DNA of 64,000 nt from Halictus rubicundus (lineage: Eukaryota > Arthropoda > Insecta > Hymenoptera > Halictidae). Of the stretch, positions 31,197 to 42,024 are shown piece after piece. Position numbers and translations under genes: made by a program. Each line of letters begins with the position of its first letter. Position 1 is the first letter of the stretch. The stretch lies in the NCBI RefSeq assembly GCF_050948215.1, contig NW_027488566.1, positions 1,725,501 through 1,789,500 of the forward strand, written 5' to 3'. The notes below the pieces were generated by a model that worked only from the letters and a program-made list of their open reading frames with translations, ran no database searches and was not told the origin of the DNA.

Positions 31197-33943
31197 AAAT
31201 CACGTGGGATCAACGAGAAAGCTTCTAAAATCGTCTAAAATTGCCTTAGATCGCCTCAGAATGTCCAAAAATTGCTAAAAATTTTTGAAATTCTGAGTTT
31301 TTCTAATTTTTCCAAGAGGGAAGTGGGGGTTTTTGGCTAATTAGCCCTCACTTTTTCTTATATGTCTGGATAGCCCTTGCAAAATGCGTAACTCGTCCCT
31401 TTGAAAATTTTCGCGAAAATCGCCTCCTTCCCCTTGTCCGTATTGATATCTCGAAAAGGGGGGGGGGAAGTTTCGACAAATTTTTTGCCTTGGGGAACTT
31501 TGTTCCCCAGATAACAGACACCCCTTAGATTCACCCACCGAGTCGACCCACGTACTCAGAATTTTTTAAAATCCTAAATTCTTTGGTCACCCGGTATACA
31601 GGCCAAATTTAAACTTCAACCGATTCCAACGTTCAGCGGCTCGTTGGAAAGCTACAGGCGAGCCCTTTACTTTCCAGCTATTCGTTTCCCGAATTTCCCA
31701 GAAATAAACCTACTGATTCCTGTATCTCTGAATTGGGTGAGGGTAGAGCGAAAAAGTTTTCGGGGGGAGAATTCTTCTCCTTTTCGACCCCCTTCAACTC
31801 GCCACCCTCCGAAATGGACAGTCCTAAAATTTTATCCTGATCAGCCTATTTTCGTGGTCTACCCAGTTCTATATGTTATCGCAAAAAGTTTCTATCCGGT
31901 GTACTAATTACAACTGGCTATCCCTCTGCGGTATTAACTCTTTCTGTTTCCTACCTTACTTTAATTAACCGTCAGACCGACCCCTCACGTTGTGTGAACC
32001 TTCTCAGCCTGGCCTTTCGGGTATTCTCTATCCTCCTTTGTTCAGTGTATTTCTCTCTCTCTCGCCACTTGACACACTTGAAAGTTTTACACTGATTTCT
32101 AGTCCACTTGGTAGTTATTTCTCGAGTCTAATTGTTCGTTTTTCTACCACTATTCCACTGATTTTAATTATTTATTTTTTCAATTTAATTAAAATCTCTA
32201 TTATTTTAAAAGTTTGTAATCTTTTTCTAATTCTTTTTCTTTTCAGGTACAAATTCTTCCCGAGAAAGCTGCACGATGCTATTTTTCCCGGAAAATTGCG
32301 GTCTTTTCGGCACTCCCGTTTCCCGAGTATCGTTTTTCCGCGTAAGTATACCCGATTTTATTTTTAAGAATTTAATCTCTTCTTTTTTGTTGCAGATGTT
32401 CGTACGGATTTTCAAGATTAGACGACTAATGTTCTGATAATTTTCTTTAAACTATTTTCCTTTTTGGGGATTTATCCGCCCCTGAGGGGTTTTTCACCCG
32501 AAACTCCGCGTTTTCGCGTATTAATTCGCGTTTCGGCTTTATATTCCTCTTTGCTTTTGAACTTTTCACTCACTTTACTTTTACTTTTACTTTTAATTAT
32601 ACTTATACTTATTATTTTCAAATAAGAATAAAATAAAATAAAATAAAACTCGCAAGTGAGCTTGAAATTTTTTCGCGTCTCTACGTTCTCTTTTCGATTT
32701 TAACTCGATGAGGTCTCGATTCGCTCTGATTTCGAAATTCTTTCCTGGGGCACGGGAGGCCTCAGTGACTTTCACCCTCCCTGAACGATTCTCTAACCGT
32801 TTTTCGACCGCGGCGTGTTGTGTTACGCCGCGACAACGGAGTTGACCCCGAGTAGCCCCGTGATTTCGAAAATTTCTATTTTCATGATTTGACCTAAACT
32901 GTTAGTTAGCTAACGTCTCTCCTTGCGGTTTTTTCCTGTCTTGCCATAATCTAAGCCATTTCATCTATTGCTATTTTCTTGATTTGGTTCTTCGTCCCAC
33001 CTGCCCGTTTACTGGAGTCGGCTACGTTATACCTTTACCGTGGTTTTATCCGCGATTTCAGTGCTCCGAGAGATTTCTCCGAGCCCTAGTTTCTAACCCT
33101 TTTATAATTTACCTAGTCAAATTTTGGGGGTGAGCTTAGAATTATGTCAATTTTAGTTTAACAATTTATTTTTACCCCCCCCCTCTCTTAAAAATATCTT
33201 TTAAAATAGGCCCTTTTCGGCTGTCTTTTCTATTTCATAAATTTCGCCGTCTCCAAAAAACGCCAGGTTTACAATTTGGATCGTAACAGAACCTCCTAAC
33301 CCTTTCAATTAAGTAAAAATCTAGCTCGCCACGTGCCGATAGCTTCATCCGCCATCTTGTCGCTTATTACAAACCAATACGCCGCTGTGCGTATGCCCCT
33401 AATTAGCCTATGCCATTCCTACTCTTTATCTACTTTCCCTCGCGGGATTCCTACCTTACCCTAAGCTTCCCGCTGTCGGGATCTGTAAGTGTCGGTACAT
33501 AACGCCTGAGAGGCTGCAGCCGGTGCAGCAAGCACTACGCCGCTGGTACTTTAGCCTCGTCTTTCTCGCTTTTCCTCCGTCTTCTCTGTGTTACAGCATC
33601 ACCCGAGGTGGCGGGGGGTTGGGGGGCAGGCCTTATTAGCGGAGGGTTGCTGTCGCTGAATCCGGAGATTTTTCCCTCTGCTTAGCAATGGTCGGTGTCC
33701 TTAGAAACGTCTTAGCCTGGTCCCGCGCAGCACGCTTCTGCACAGGCATCGTTCGTCCTTCGTTTTCCTCCACTGCCTCCCGGGGGGCTCCTTATCCCAC
33801 GGCTTCCTCCGCTCGTCAGTCTTCCCCTCCGCCCCCGCTCCCGGGAACTGCTGCGACACAGAGAGATAGATTATTTCAGCGAGTGTAACTTATTCAAACA
33901 TAGATATTTAATTTTTCGCAGATAACAATTAAGCAATACTTAA
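31197..33943 (-). other. Long non-coding 3' UTR of family-B copy 1
   Basis: 2.75 kb without a credible ORF. It holds a hairpin AAGTGGGGG...CCCTCACTTT near 31321-31352, a G-rich block after TATCTCGAAAAG near 31450, a related G-rich block near 31760 (TCGGGGGGAGAA), a T/A-rich middle, a stretch near 32800-32900 that matches the 3' end of copy 2 at 43700-43860, and a GC-richer segment 33480-33890. Short ORFs such as 33688-33888 show no family features. The same modules recur at 6948-8794, 41526-42007 and 56930-60231. Confidence 0.65.
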
Positions 33944-36900
33944 CTACAGATCCCCCATGGTTTCTGCATCGGCTGACTCTAAGTCCTCGTCTGTGCCCCT
34001 CGCTATAGGGTTGTCTAATAAATCCTTTTCTCTTTTCCTTTCCTCTTCTTCCTTCCTTGTCAGGATGCTTCTGCATAAGGCCGCGAAGATTTTCCAAGTG
34101 GCTTCTTTGTCCAAGATTCCGTCCATTATTTTGTCTGTTGAAAGGGAGTTCGCATCGGTTCCGAGTGCCTCGAGGAGTGGCTTCCTGTCCTCCATCCATC
34201 TCTGGCATGATACCAGGGTATGTTCCGGCGTGTCAGGAATTCCCGGGTGGTACCAGCACTCGTCAGATTCAGTTTTGCCGATTCGCTTCCTAAACAGATT
34301 AAACACTCCATGGCCGGTAAGGGCTTGCGTTAAGTAAAAATTCATCTCGCCATGCTTCCTATTAACCCATTTTGAAATGTCAGGTATAAGTTTATGGGTC
34401 CATCTTCCAACCACATTCGCGTTCCATTCCTCTTGCCATTTTTGGGGTGTGATCTCTTTATTCTGCTTTCTGATTAGTTTTTTGAGTCTACCCATTACCT
34501 GTTCCGGTGGTTCCTCTGTTGTTGCTTCTCCGTCTCTATCCGTACTCGCCGGTACATTTTGCTCTCTATTTTCCTCCGGGTTTGAACCTTGCTCTCTAAT
34601 AAATTGGATCATGTCGTTTTCTTCTTCGAAGATCCTTCTCCTTTCTAATACCTTCAGGTCCCATGGGGCGACCCCCGCGAGGACTGCAAGGGTTTCCAAT
34701 GGTACCGATCTGTATGACGCCACAACCCTTGTTAGGCCGATTTTTTGGGTCCTTCTCAGTAATCTTCTAAAGAAAATTTTTTCTGCCGCGTCAGCCCAAA
34801 TTGGAGCTCCATATAGTACTATGGATTCCATCGTCATAAAATATAATTTTCTACCCGATTGCCTGGTTTTCGTCTTGTTCGTCATAATTCTGCTTAGAGC
34901 AGACATCGTCCTTATAGCCTTATTGGTCGCCGTCTCTATTTGCTTTTTAAAACTTTTGTTTGACTCGAAAATGACTCCCAGATATTTGAGTTCGGTTTTC
35001 GGTCTGATCTCCGCGTCCCCAATTCTGAAAAAGAAGTCCTCGTCCACTTTTTTGCAATTCAGCATCATGATTTCAGTTTTATTTTCCGCCAGGGACAGAC
35101 CGGCCGTGGCCATCCATTGTTTCGTGTCCTCCACGATTTCTTCAGTTCTAATTTTTAGTCTATTTATGGTTGCAGCCTGGGTGATAATGGCCAAATCGTC
35201 CGCGAAGGCTATTTTTAATGTCATAGGTGGTGCTGTTCTATTTAGAAGCCCGTCGTAAACCATATTCCATAAGAATGGTCCGAGTACTGAGCCCTGCGGT
35301 ACTCCCATTTTCATGTTTAATTCTATAGTTTTTTCTGCTGCTTCGTATCCGACCACTCTGCCCCTGAAATAGTCCTTGATTATCCGGACGAGATACTCGG
35401 ATACCTTTCTATTTTTTAGTTCTTTATCGATTGCCTGCCAGCTCAGGGTATTAAACGCGTTTTTTACATCAAGGGCAATCATGGCCGCAAATCTGTTCTT
35501 CGCGGAAGCCTCAATTGCCGCTTTCCTTACAATTTCCATTGCATGTATCGTTGAAGTACCTTTTGTAAGTCCAAACTGATTTGGGCTGTAGGGTCTTTCT
35601 CCGAGTTCTCCATGTAGTCTCGCCCGGATGACATATTCCAGGAGCTTGGCCGCAGCATCTAAAATACAAATCGGTCGGTAAGCCGAGTAAGAGGATGGAT
35701 CTTTACCTTCTTTTCTGAGTAGTATCGTTCTTGCAATTTTCCATTGCTGTGGAATACTACCTCTTTTTAATATGCCCTTGAAGAGGGCCGCAAACCTGTC
35801 GGGTCTTACTTCCGTCATTAATTTTATGATTTCCCGCTGCATGCCGTCGTTGCCCGGCGCTTTACCCGCTTTCAGAAGTTTGGAGGCGGCTAGTACTTCC
35901 TCCGGGGTCACCTCGGGTACGTCTAATTCGATAGATTCCTCGTGCATGCTTGAGCTGGATTCTGCTTCTGTCTCCATGTTTTCGTTACCGTTGTTTTCCG
36001 TAATTTGCTCATCTGTTTGTGCGCTTCCTTGCGGGAATAGGTTTTTCATGACGTTTCCTACGCATTCGTCTGATAATGAGGCGGGAGGATTGTCTTTTTT
36101 GACTTGTCTCATAACTATTTTATACGGTTTACCCCATAAATCTTTGTTAATAGTTTCACGCAGTTCGTTCCAGGTTTTTTCCTTTTCTCTAGAGATTAGT
36201 CTCTGCAAGTTCTTTTTTGCTAGTTTGTATAGAAAGGATAGGGCCTCCCTTTCGTCGTCCTTGCCCTTCCTTCTTGCCTTTTGCACAGCCCTTCTGAGTT
36301 TCTGTGTTTTCGTTCTCTCTCTCTCTTGATTTCAGGGGTCCACCATATATTGCTTTTTTCCTTTTTGTTAGTCATTTCAGATCTATCCAGTTCTTCGTCG
36401 CAGATTCTATAAATAATGTTCAGAAATTTAATTTCCTCGTCTGAATTAAAATAATTGGCTTCATTGAGCCCTTCCTCTGCAATAACTCTTTCTAACGCCG
36501 TCCCCAGCCTGAGGAGTCCAGTTCTCGTGATTTTCCACTTGTTCCTTGGAGTTCCCCTGTTCCTTGTGATCTCGTCCTTGGTCTGTATCTCTGTAAATAA
36601 ATATTTGTGGTCTGATGCTGTTTCTATATTAAGTACTTTATTTATTATTCTATTTTCTCTCTCTTGTAGATCTCTAGTGGTGGCTATGAAGTCCAAGTTG
36701 GAGGTGGACTTCCCTCTTTCAAACGTATGTCCTCCCTCAGGAATACAGGGGAAGATGTTTGTCTTCATCATTTCTTCCAAGAGAACTGTTCCTTTGAGAT
36801 TTTGCTCCACCGACCCCCAGGCTGGGGATTTGGCGTTGAAGTCTCCTCCTAGTAAAATTTTTCTCCCTTTCAGGCGTTCCTGTTCGATAAACTGCATCAA

Positions 36901-37212
36901 CTTCTTAATTTTAAAAGCGTATAGATCCGTGGTGATATTCGGAGAAATATAGGTACTTACGATTGTTATATTTTCTACTCTTACCGCTACGTAGTCTTCT
37001 TCTATCCTATCTCCATCCTCTTGTCTTTTGAGACTATTTGTATTGGTTACCCAAATTGCAGCTGTATTTCCTGTAGAAAATATCCAGTTTCCTGGGTTAA
37101 ACAATGGCTCTGAGATTAAAACAATGTCAACTCCGGTTTCTGCGACCGTTTGGGTAAGTAAACAGTGGGCAAGCCTACAATGATTCAAATTGATTTGTAA
37201 TATTTTTAGCTT
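33944..37212 (-). pseudogene. Family-B ORF2 (endonuclease and reverse transcriptase), one frameshift
   Basis: The endonuclease begins LKILQINLNHCRLAH just after ORF1 and carries LISEPL, AIWVTN, LLGGDFNAKSPAWGS and ASDHKYLF. The frame is lost in a CT-dinucleotide run near 36320-36331 and resumes as MQKARRKGK. RT shows APGNDGMQ, ALDVKNAFNTLSW, GVPQGSVLGPFLWN and FADDLAII; the C-terminal knuckle is CWYHPG...H...C (about 34260-34200). The frame ends at 33944. No ATG precedes the endonuclease in frame, so initiation probably depends on ORF1 translation or another mechanism. A one-dinucleotide indel in a simple repeat could also be a sequencing error, so this copy may be nearly functional. Confidence 0.88.
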
Positions 37213-37217
37213 GAATT

Positions 37218-38753
37218 TTACATATTACTCCTAGCTGTGCGCTCCAAGAATTTTTTGTATTGCGGGCAGTTAACCGCTCCTGCCTCGTGTTCGGCCTTGG
37301 AAGCGTGAATTCCCTCTCGAGTGCATAGGACGCAGCACCTGATTGCTTCGCATCCATTAATTTGGTGCCCAATCCCTCCGCATCTCCTGCAGAGTTCTTG
37401 GCCCTTCAAGTCTATAGTGCAATTGTAAGATAGGTGCCCGAACGCGTGGCATTTATAGCATCTCAGAATGTTCTGGGTCCTTTTAATTCTACAATTTGTA
37501 AACCCTATTTTTAATTTATTTTCTTGCCCTATTTTTTCTAAGAGTTTAGCTGGGAAAGATACTATCGCCATTTTCGTTCCTCCGTATCCGAGTCTAGTAC
37601 TTTTAACCTCTATATTTTCTTTCTGAATTTCGAGTATTTTTGCGAGCTCCTCTTGCAGCTCATCTCTATCTATAGTAGGATCAAGATCTTTGATTTCGTA
37701 TACTATCTTGGGAGCCATTCTTCTAATTTTGCATTCTTCGCCTAAAGTATCCTTCGCGAACTTTTCTAGATCTCCCCCGGTGGTACCCTTCTCCATTTCA
37801 ATCACCAGGTCCCCTCCCCTAGATTTTCTAACGGTATGTATTCCGTTTAATTTTTCGCCTGCATTAGTTTTTAATTGCCTAAAAAGGTCTGCAAAGGTCC
37901 TAGTTTCCGTAGTTTTTATGATAATAGCCTCCGATTTCGGGGGCGGAGGGGGCCTATTTCTTTTTTCTTTTTCCTTTTCTTGATCCTGTTTCCTTTTTTC
38001 CGTTTCTGCTGCTTCTTCCTCCTTCTTCTTTTTCTTCAATGCCTTCTTCTCTTCATTTTTATTTTTACTCTCTACTATTTTCCACTCGTTTTCTTTCTCT
38101 TTTTCTTGGTTCATTTCCCTATTATTTTTGCCATTGGCTTTATCTGTTTCACTTTCATACATCAACCTTTTTTTTGTTCCTTCTGCTGTTATTTTATCTT
38201 GTCTTTCCGGTCCCCTGTTGTCTTTATTAGATAGAGAGCATTGAGTTCCCATATCTCTGTGCAAAATGCTATTTTTAAGTTGTTTGTTCTCTATTATGAG
38301 TTCTATATTTTTCAGCCTGGTGATAGCCACTTCGAGCTGTCTATCTGCTTGGCCGGCGTGACATTTCGTCACGTTTTTGACTTCCATTAATGGGTCAGCG
38401 CAATAGTTTTTAACCTCACGGGTCGAATTTTTAGTTTTTCTGAGGAGTTTAATTAGTTGACCTATTAATTTTAGTACATCGTCCTCCTCATCCTTCTCTT
38501 CGTCGTCAGTCTGGTTGATTCCGTACAAAGTGATGTCTTCTAATCGTTTCTTTTTTAATGCTGTACTTCCTACCAGTATAACATCCGAAATTACCGAATC
38601 CGTATCCGTTTCCTCATCATTTTCTCTCGGTCTTTTAATCATTGTTCTGTCCTTTTCTTTTTCCGCGCTATGTTTTGTTTTTGAACTTTTTTTAAAAACG
38701 TTACTTTTCGCTGCCGGTTGCATCGGCGTGAGAAATTTTTCCTCTTCGTCCAT
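37218..38753 (-). CDS. Family-B ORF1 (gag-like nucleic-acid-binding protein)
   Basis: A complete 511-codon frame from ATG 38753 to TAA 37218. The N-terminal half has an acidic stretch (EEKDEEDDVLK), a helical region (NIELIIENKQLKN) and a long Lys/Glu coiled region with EKKALKKKKK, then PPPPPKSEAIIIKT. The R1-type core (TVRKSRGGDLVIEME, APKIVYEIKDLDPT) leads to three C-terminal knuckles: CYKCHAFGHLSYNC, CRRCGGIGHQINGC and a longer CVLCTREG...H...C. Such proteins coat element RNA and carry it to the nucleus and target. ORF2 follows with almost no spacer. This is one of only two undamaged long reading frames in the window. Confidence 0.9.
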   Translation of the reverse strand: MDEEEKFLTPMQPAAKSNVFKKSSKTKHSAEKEKDRTMIKRPRENDEETDTDSVISDVILVGSTALKKKRLEDITLYGINQTDDEEKDEEDDVLKLIGQLIKLLRKTKNSTREVKNYCADPLMEVKNVTKCHAGQADRQLEVAITRLKNIELIIENKQLKNSILHRDMGTQCSLSNKDNRGPERQDKITAEGTKKRLMYESETDKANGKNNREMNQEKEKENEWKIVESKNKNEEKKALKKKKKEEEAAETEKRKQDQEKEKEKRNRPPPPPKSEAIIIKTTETRTFADLFRQLKTNAGEKLNGIHTVRKSRGGDLVIEMEKGTTGGDLEKFAKDTLGEECKIRRMAPKIVYEIKDLDPTIDRDELQEELAKILEIQKENIEVKSTRLGYGGTKMAIVSFPAKLLEKIGQENKLKIGFTNCRIKRTQNILRCYKCHAFGHLSYNCTIDLKGQELCRRCGGIGHQINGCEAIRCCVLCTREGIHASKAEHEAGAVNCPQYKKFLERTARSNM

Positions 38754-39439
38754 CTTCTTCTTCCTTACTTTATTCTCTCTTTCTTTCGTCTTCTTTCAGG
38801 TGTGTTTTTGTTCCCTTGCTATCGTATTGAAACCGTTATGTCTGATTGTGCGAACGTATGAGTCAAGTGTATACTGTATGTGTGTCTCTGTTTGTAGGTG
38901 TCCGTGGTGGCGGTCGTTTCGTCCTCGGTGTATGTTATTGTATTAGGTTGTCTCTCTCTTACTCTGTCCTCTCACCTTCGCTCGGGGTCGGCCGTTATGA
39001 TTCCGTCTGTAACGGTATATTTAACCCCCCCTGGCTCACCCCTTCTGTACCTATCCTTTTCCTGCGCGTTTTATCCTACCCTCACCCCTTCCTCTCTTTC
39101 CTTTATGCTTTTTTCCCTGTTTCTCTCTGTCCTGTATCTATTAGGTTTTTGATTTTGTATTTTAGTTTTTAAGAACGAAAGTTTTCTGCTATTACTATAT
39201 TATTGCTACATTTTATTTATTTTTAATTACTATCTTGACTTTAAAGGAAGATTTTTCTGAAAAATTGACTCTTTTTGATTATTACTTATAGAGAACTAAG
39301 ATATTTTTATTTTAATACTATCTTTTTATTTTAATACTAGTTCTAGTACTGTAACCGTTTTATTCTCCTTCTTTTGTTTTACTGCCGTGTCTTTATACGC
39401 GGTCGTCCCGACGCGTCCGAGCGATCTCGCCCGCTGTAT

Positions 39440-40900
39440 CGAGGTCCGTCGCAACACCCGTACACGCTGCCGATCTCTCGGGAGGCGCACACGAATGCCG
39501 ACTCGTGCGAGGCTACGATCGCTCAGCCAACCCTGAGAAGATCATTCGCGATCACTTTGCAGCGGGTCAGAATGATCTCCGGTGATGGAGGAGCGACCTT
39601 GACCGCATCCAAACCTTGTCGTCGCGACTCCGCCGGACGACTGGGGTCGTCATAACACCCGTACACCAAGCCGAGGCTTCGGGGAGTATGCACGGATGAC
39701 GACTCGTACAAGATCTTAGCTCACCCGGCCAACCCTGAGGACTGCCCCGTCGTCACTATTCAGTGGATTCGGGTACACTCCGGTGTTGGTGAAATGAACC
39801 AGGCAATACGGAACCCGTCCCCGACCGGCCGCGCCTCCACGCGAGGTCGTGGACGAACGCAGACCACGCGCACGCTGTCGCCTCCACACGAGGAAGGCGC
39901 GTGAGAGAAAACGTATCAATGTTGAGTTTCCGATAGAGAAATAGGGACGGTTACGACCCTAGTAAGATAAGGTTCGTGCCTCCAGGCACTGGAAGACGGA
40001 GAGGTTCAAACTAACTTTGAATCATTCGGAGACGATGTTGGAGGTAGAAATAAGATATATTCTGGTGTTCGTTGTATGTACAATAACCGCAATATGACGG
40101 TTGCTAGATCGATGCTGTTCGCAATTCGCGCCTAATCTATCGCGACTTCGTACAATCGTGCCATCGCGTAGGCAGTTACCCGAGCCCTGTCCTGGCTCCA
40201 CGTCTTGGTCCCTTTCTTATAATTTCATCGTACGTTACTCACGTCACGCTGTCCCGGAGGTTACGCGTTCTCGTCGTTATTCTCCCGAACGAACGTGAGT
40301 CGTCGTAGCATACGAGCACTAGCTGATTACTCAGGAAAAGTGCCCGAAGGACGGCACGTACGAGGCGTCGGTCAGACAGCCGACCCTGAGGATCGCCCCC
40401 GTCGTCACTATTCAGTGGGTTCGGAGACTATCCGGTGTCGGTGGAAAGACGTTAACCGTACTGACTCTGATTACCGTATCGCGAATTTCCCGAACGAACG
40501 TGAGTCGTCGTAGCATACGAGCACTCGCTGCTCACGCAGGAAAAGTGCCCGAATGACGACACGTACGAGGCGTCGGTCAGACAGCCGACCCTGAGGATCG
40601 CCTCCGTCGTCACTAGTCAGTGGATTCGGAGGCGTTCCGGTATCGGTGGAAAGACTTTAACCGTACTACTCTGAACACCGCGTCGCGAATACCCGTATGG
40701 ACGTGAGTCGTCGTAGCACACGAGCACTCGCTGCTCACGCAGGAAAAGTGCCCGAATGACGACACGTACGAGGCGTCGGTCAGACAGCCGGCCCTGAGGA
40801 TCGCCTCCGTCGTCACTAGTCAGTGGATTCGGAGGCGTTCCGGTGTCGGTGGAATGACGTTAACCGCACTGACTCGGTACGAAATATACCGCGAATCTCC
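39440..40900. repeat. Tandem array of ~204-bp repeats
   Basis: Three close copies start at 40286, 40491 and 40694 (spacing 205 and 203 bp). Each has GTGAGTCGTCGTAGCA, GCAGGAAAAGTGCCCGA, GAGGCGTCGGTCAGACAG, CCCTGAGGATCG and GTCACTA.TCAGTGG. Two more diverged copies lie at about 39450-39620 and 39655-39830, recognisable by CCAACCCTGAG and TCACTATTCAGTGGATTCGG. It is GC-rich and CpG-rich against AT-rich flanks. It lies upstream of family-B ORF1, so it could be a repeated 5' promoter region, or spacer or satellite DNA. No protein is encoded. Confidence 0.8.
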
Positions 40901-41525
40901 GCACGGAAGTATACCGAAACGAGCAAGAAAATTAACTTCCCTTTGTCGAGAATTCGACTCGAGACCGATACAGTTTCCTTCGTCTCGTTGTAGTTATTAT
41001 TTGATTAATCGCTACGACCGTTGATTGCCGCCTGTAGGACTTTATGGACCTGTGTCGTGCGGTTTGTACGACACTTCCTCAGTTTGAGGTTATCACGAGA
41101 TGAAGGAACGCAGTCGGTTTGACTGTATCGCTCCTGAGTCGGTTTGACTCGCTCGCTGCGTACCGGACAGCCCGAAATTCCAAGACCCGAACAAGCTCGC
41201 GCCCAGACGTAGAGTGTCTTAGTTTCGTCGCGCATCGACCTCATTCGATCCGTATCGCGTGGGGATCGATGCGCGCGCACGCTAATTAGTGGGGGATCCT
41301 GCGATCCTTCATTAAGAGAAGGATGACAGGATGACCAGGAACGTCGTGCTGGGGGTCCGCGTCGCTCATGCGACACGCCGCCCGATCGATATGTAATCGA
41401 TACGGTTACAGTACCGATTTCTTGTTTTTTAATCTATTAAACTATTGTATTTTATTATTTTATTATATTTTATTTTGTTTTATTTGCAGGTTGAGGAAGG
41501 CAGTAAGTCAAAAAACACGGAGAAT
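40901..41525. other. Unassigned DNA between the tandem array and the next family-B fragment
   Basis: Moderately GC-rich to about 41400, with short internal echoes (AGTCGGTTTGACTG twice, near 41112 and 41140). A T/A-rich stretch follows at 41420-41490, ending in TTTATTTGCAGG, which looks like a splice acceptor but has no exon beside it. No gene or RNA recognised. Confidence 0.4.
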
Positions 41526-42007
41526 TAAAGGTATTTGCCTCTATTTAAATTAATCTATTTTGTATTTACTAAAACTTAATATTACTAAACTCAAGATTAA
41601 CACTGAAATTAAAAATCTAAATCCTAAACTCTAAAATTACTAACTAAACCTTTCTAACTAGAAAACCAAAAAACCGTTCTAATTATAATTTTCACTATTA
41701 AACTAAGCTTATCTAATCTAAAAATCGCACAGATTCGCAAAAAATCGCAGAAACTAACTTAGCGGCTAAGAAATTCGCTCTACTTACTACCTATGAAAAA
41801 TTGGAAAAATCGCAAAGTTGTAAAATTTCTCGAAAAAATCACGTGGGATCGACGAGAAAGCTTCTAAAATCGTCTAAAATCGCCTTAGATCGCCTCAGAA
41901 TGTCCAAAAATTGCTAAAAATTGTTGAAATTCTGAGTTTTTCTAATTTTTACAAGAGGGAAGTGGGGGTTTTTGGCTAATTTGCCCCCACTTTTCCTTAT
42001 ATGTCTC
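41526..42007 (-). mobile_element. Family-B 3'-UTR fragment, 5'-truncated at telomeric repeats
   Basis: The part 41835-42004 is nearly identical to 31197-31368 (AAATCACGTGGGATC, the ATCGCCTCAGAATGTCC block, the AAGTGGGGG hairpin). It breaks after TATATGTCT where telomeric repeats begin. On the left it runs 300 bp past the point where copy 1 has its poly(A), down to AATTAAAGGTATTTGCC, which matches the poly(A)-adjacent end of the retroposon at 6958. No coding. Confidence 0.8.
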
Positions 42008-42024
42008 AACCCTAACCCTAACCC
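42008..42024 (+). repeat. Telomeric CCCTAA repeats
   Basis: AACCCTAACCCTAACCC between the truncated family-B fragment and the 17-T run that begins T3. Confidence 0.92.

Larger units (their letters stand above)
31186..39370 (-). mobile_element. Family-B R1-clade element, copy 1 (nearly complete)
   Basis: An AT-rich two-ORF non-LTR element on the minus strand. Poly(A) (T-run 31186-31196) joins telomeric repeats. The 3' UTR is unusually long (31197-33943). ORF2 is 37212-33944 and ORF1 is 38753-37218, with a pyrimidine-rich 5' leader (plus-strand view) to about 39370. One frameshift in ORF2 is the only coding lesion seen. The 5' limit is uncertain because the following tandem repeats could also be leader. 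Confidence 0.85.

Noticed and set aside
33688..33888. 66-codon ORF in GC-richer DNA next to family-B ORF2
   Set aside because: No family feature; part of the long 3' UTR, opposite strand to the element.
34377..38234. Plus-strand ORFs rich in Phe, Leu and Ser resembling membrane proteins
   Set aside because: Antisense readings of the Lys/Glu/Arg-rich ORF1 and ORF2 of family B.
40286..40900. CRISPR-like array
   Set aside because: Repeats are ~204 bp head to tail without spacers, in a eukaryotic transposon context.
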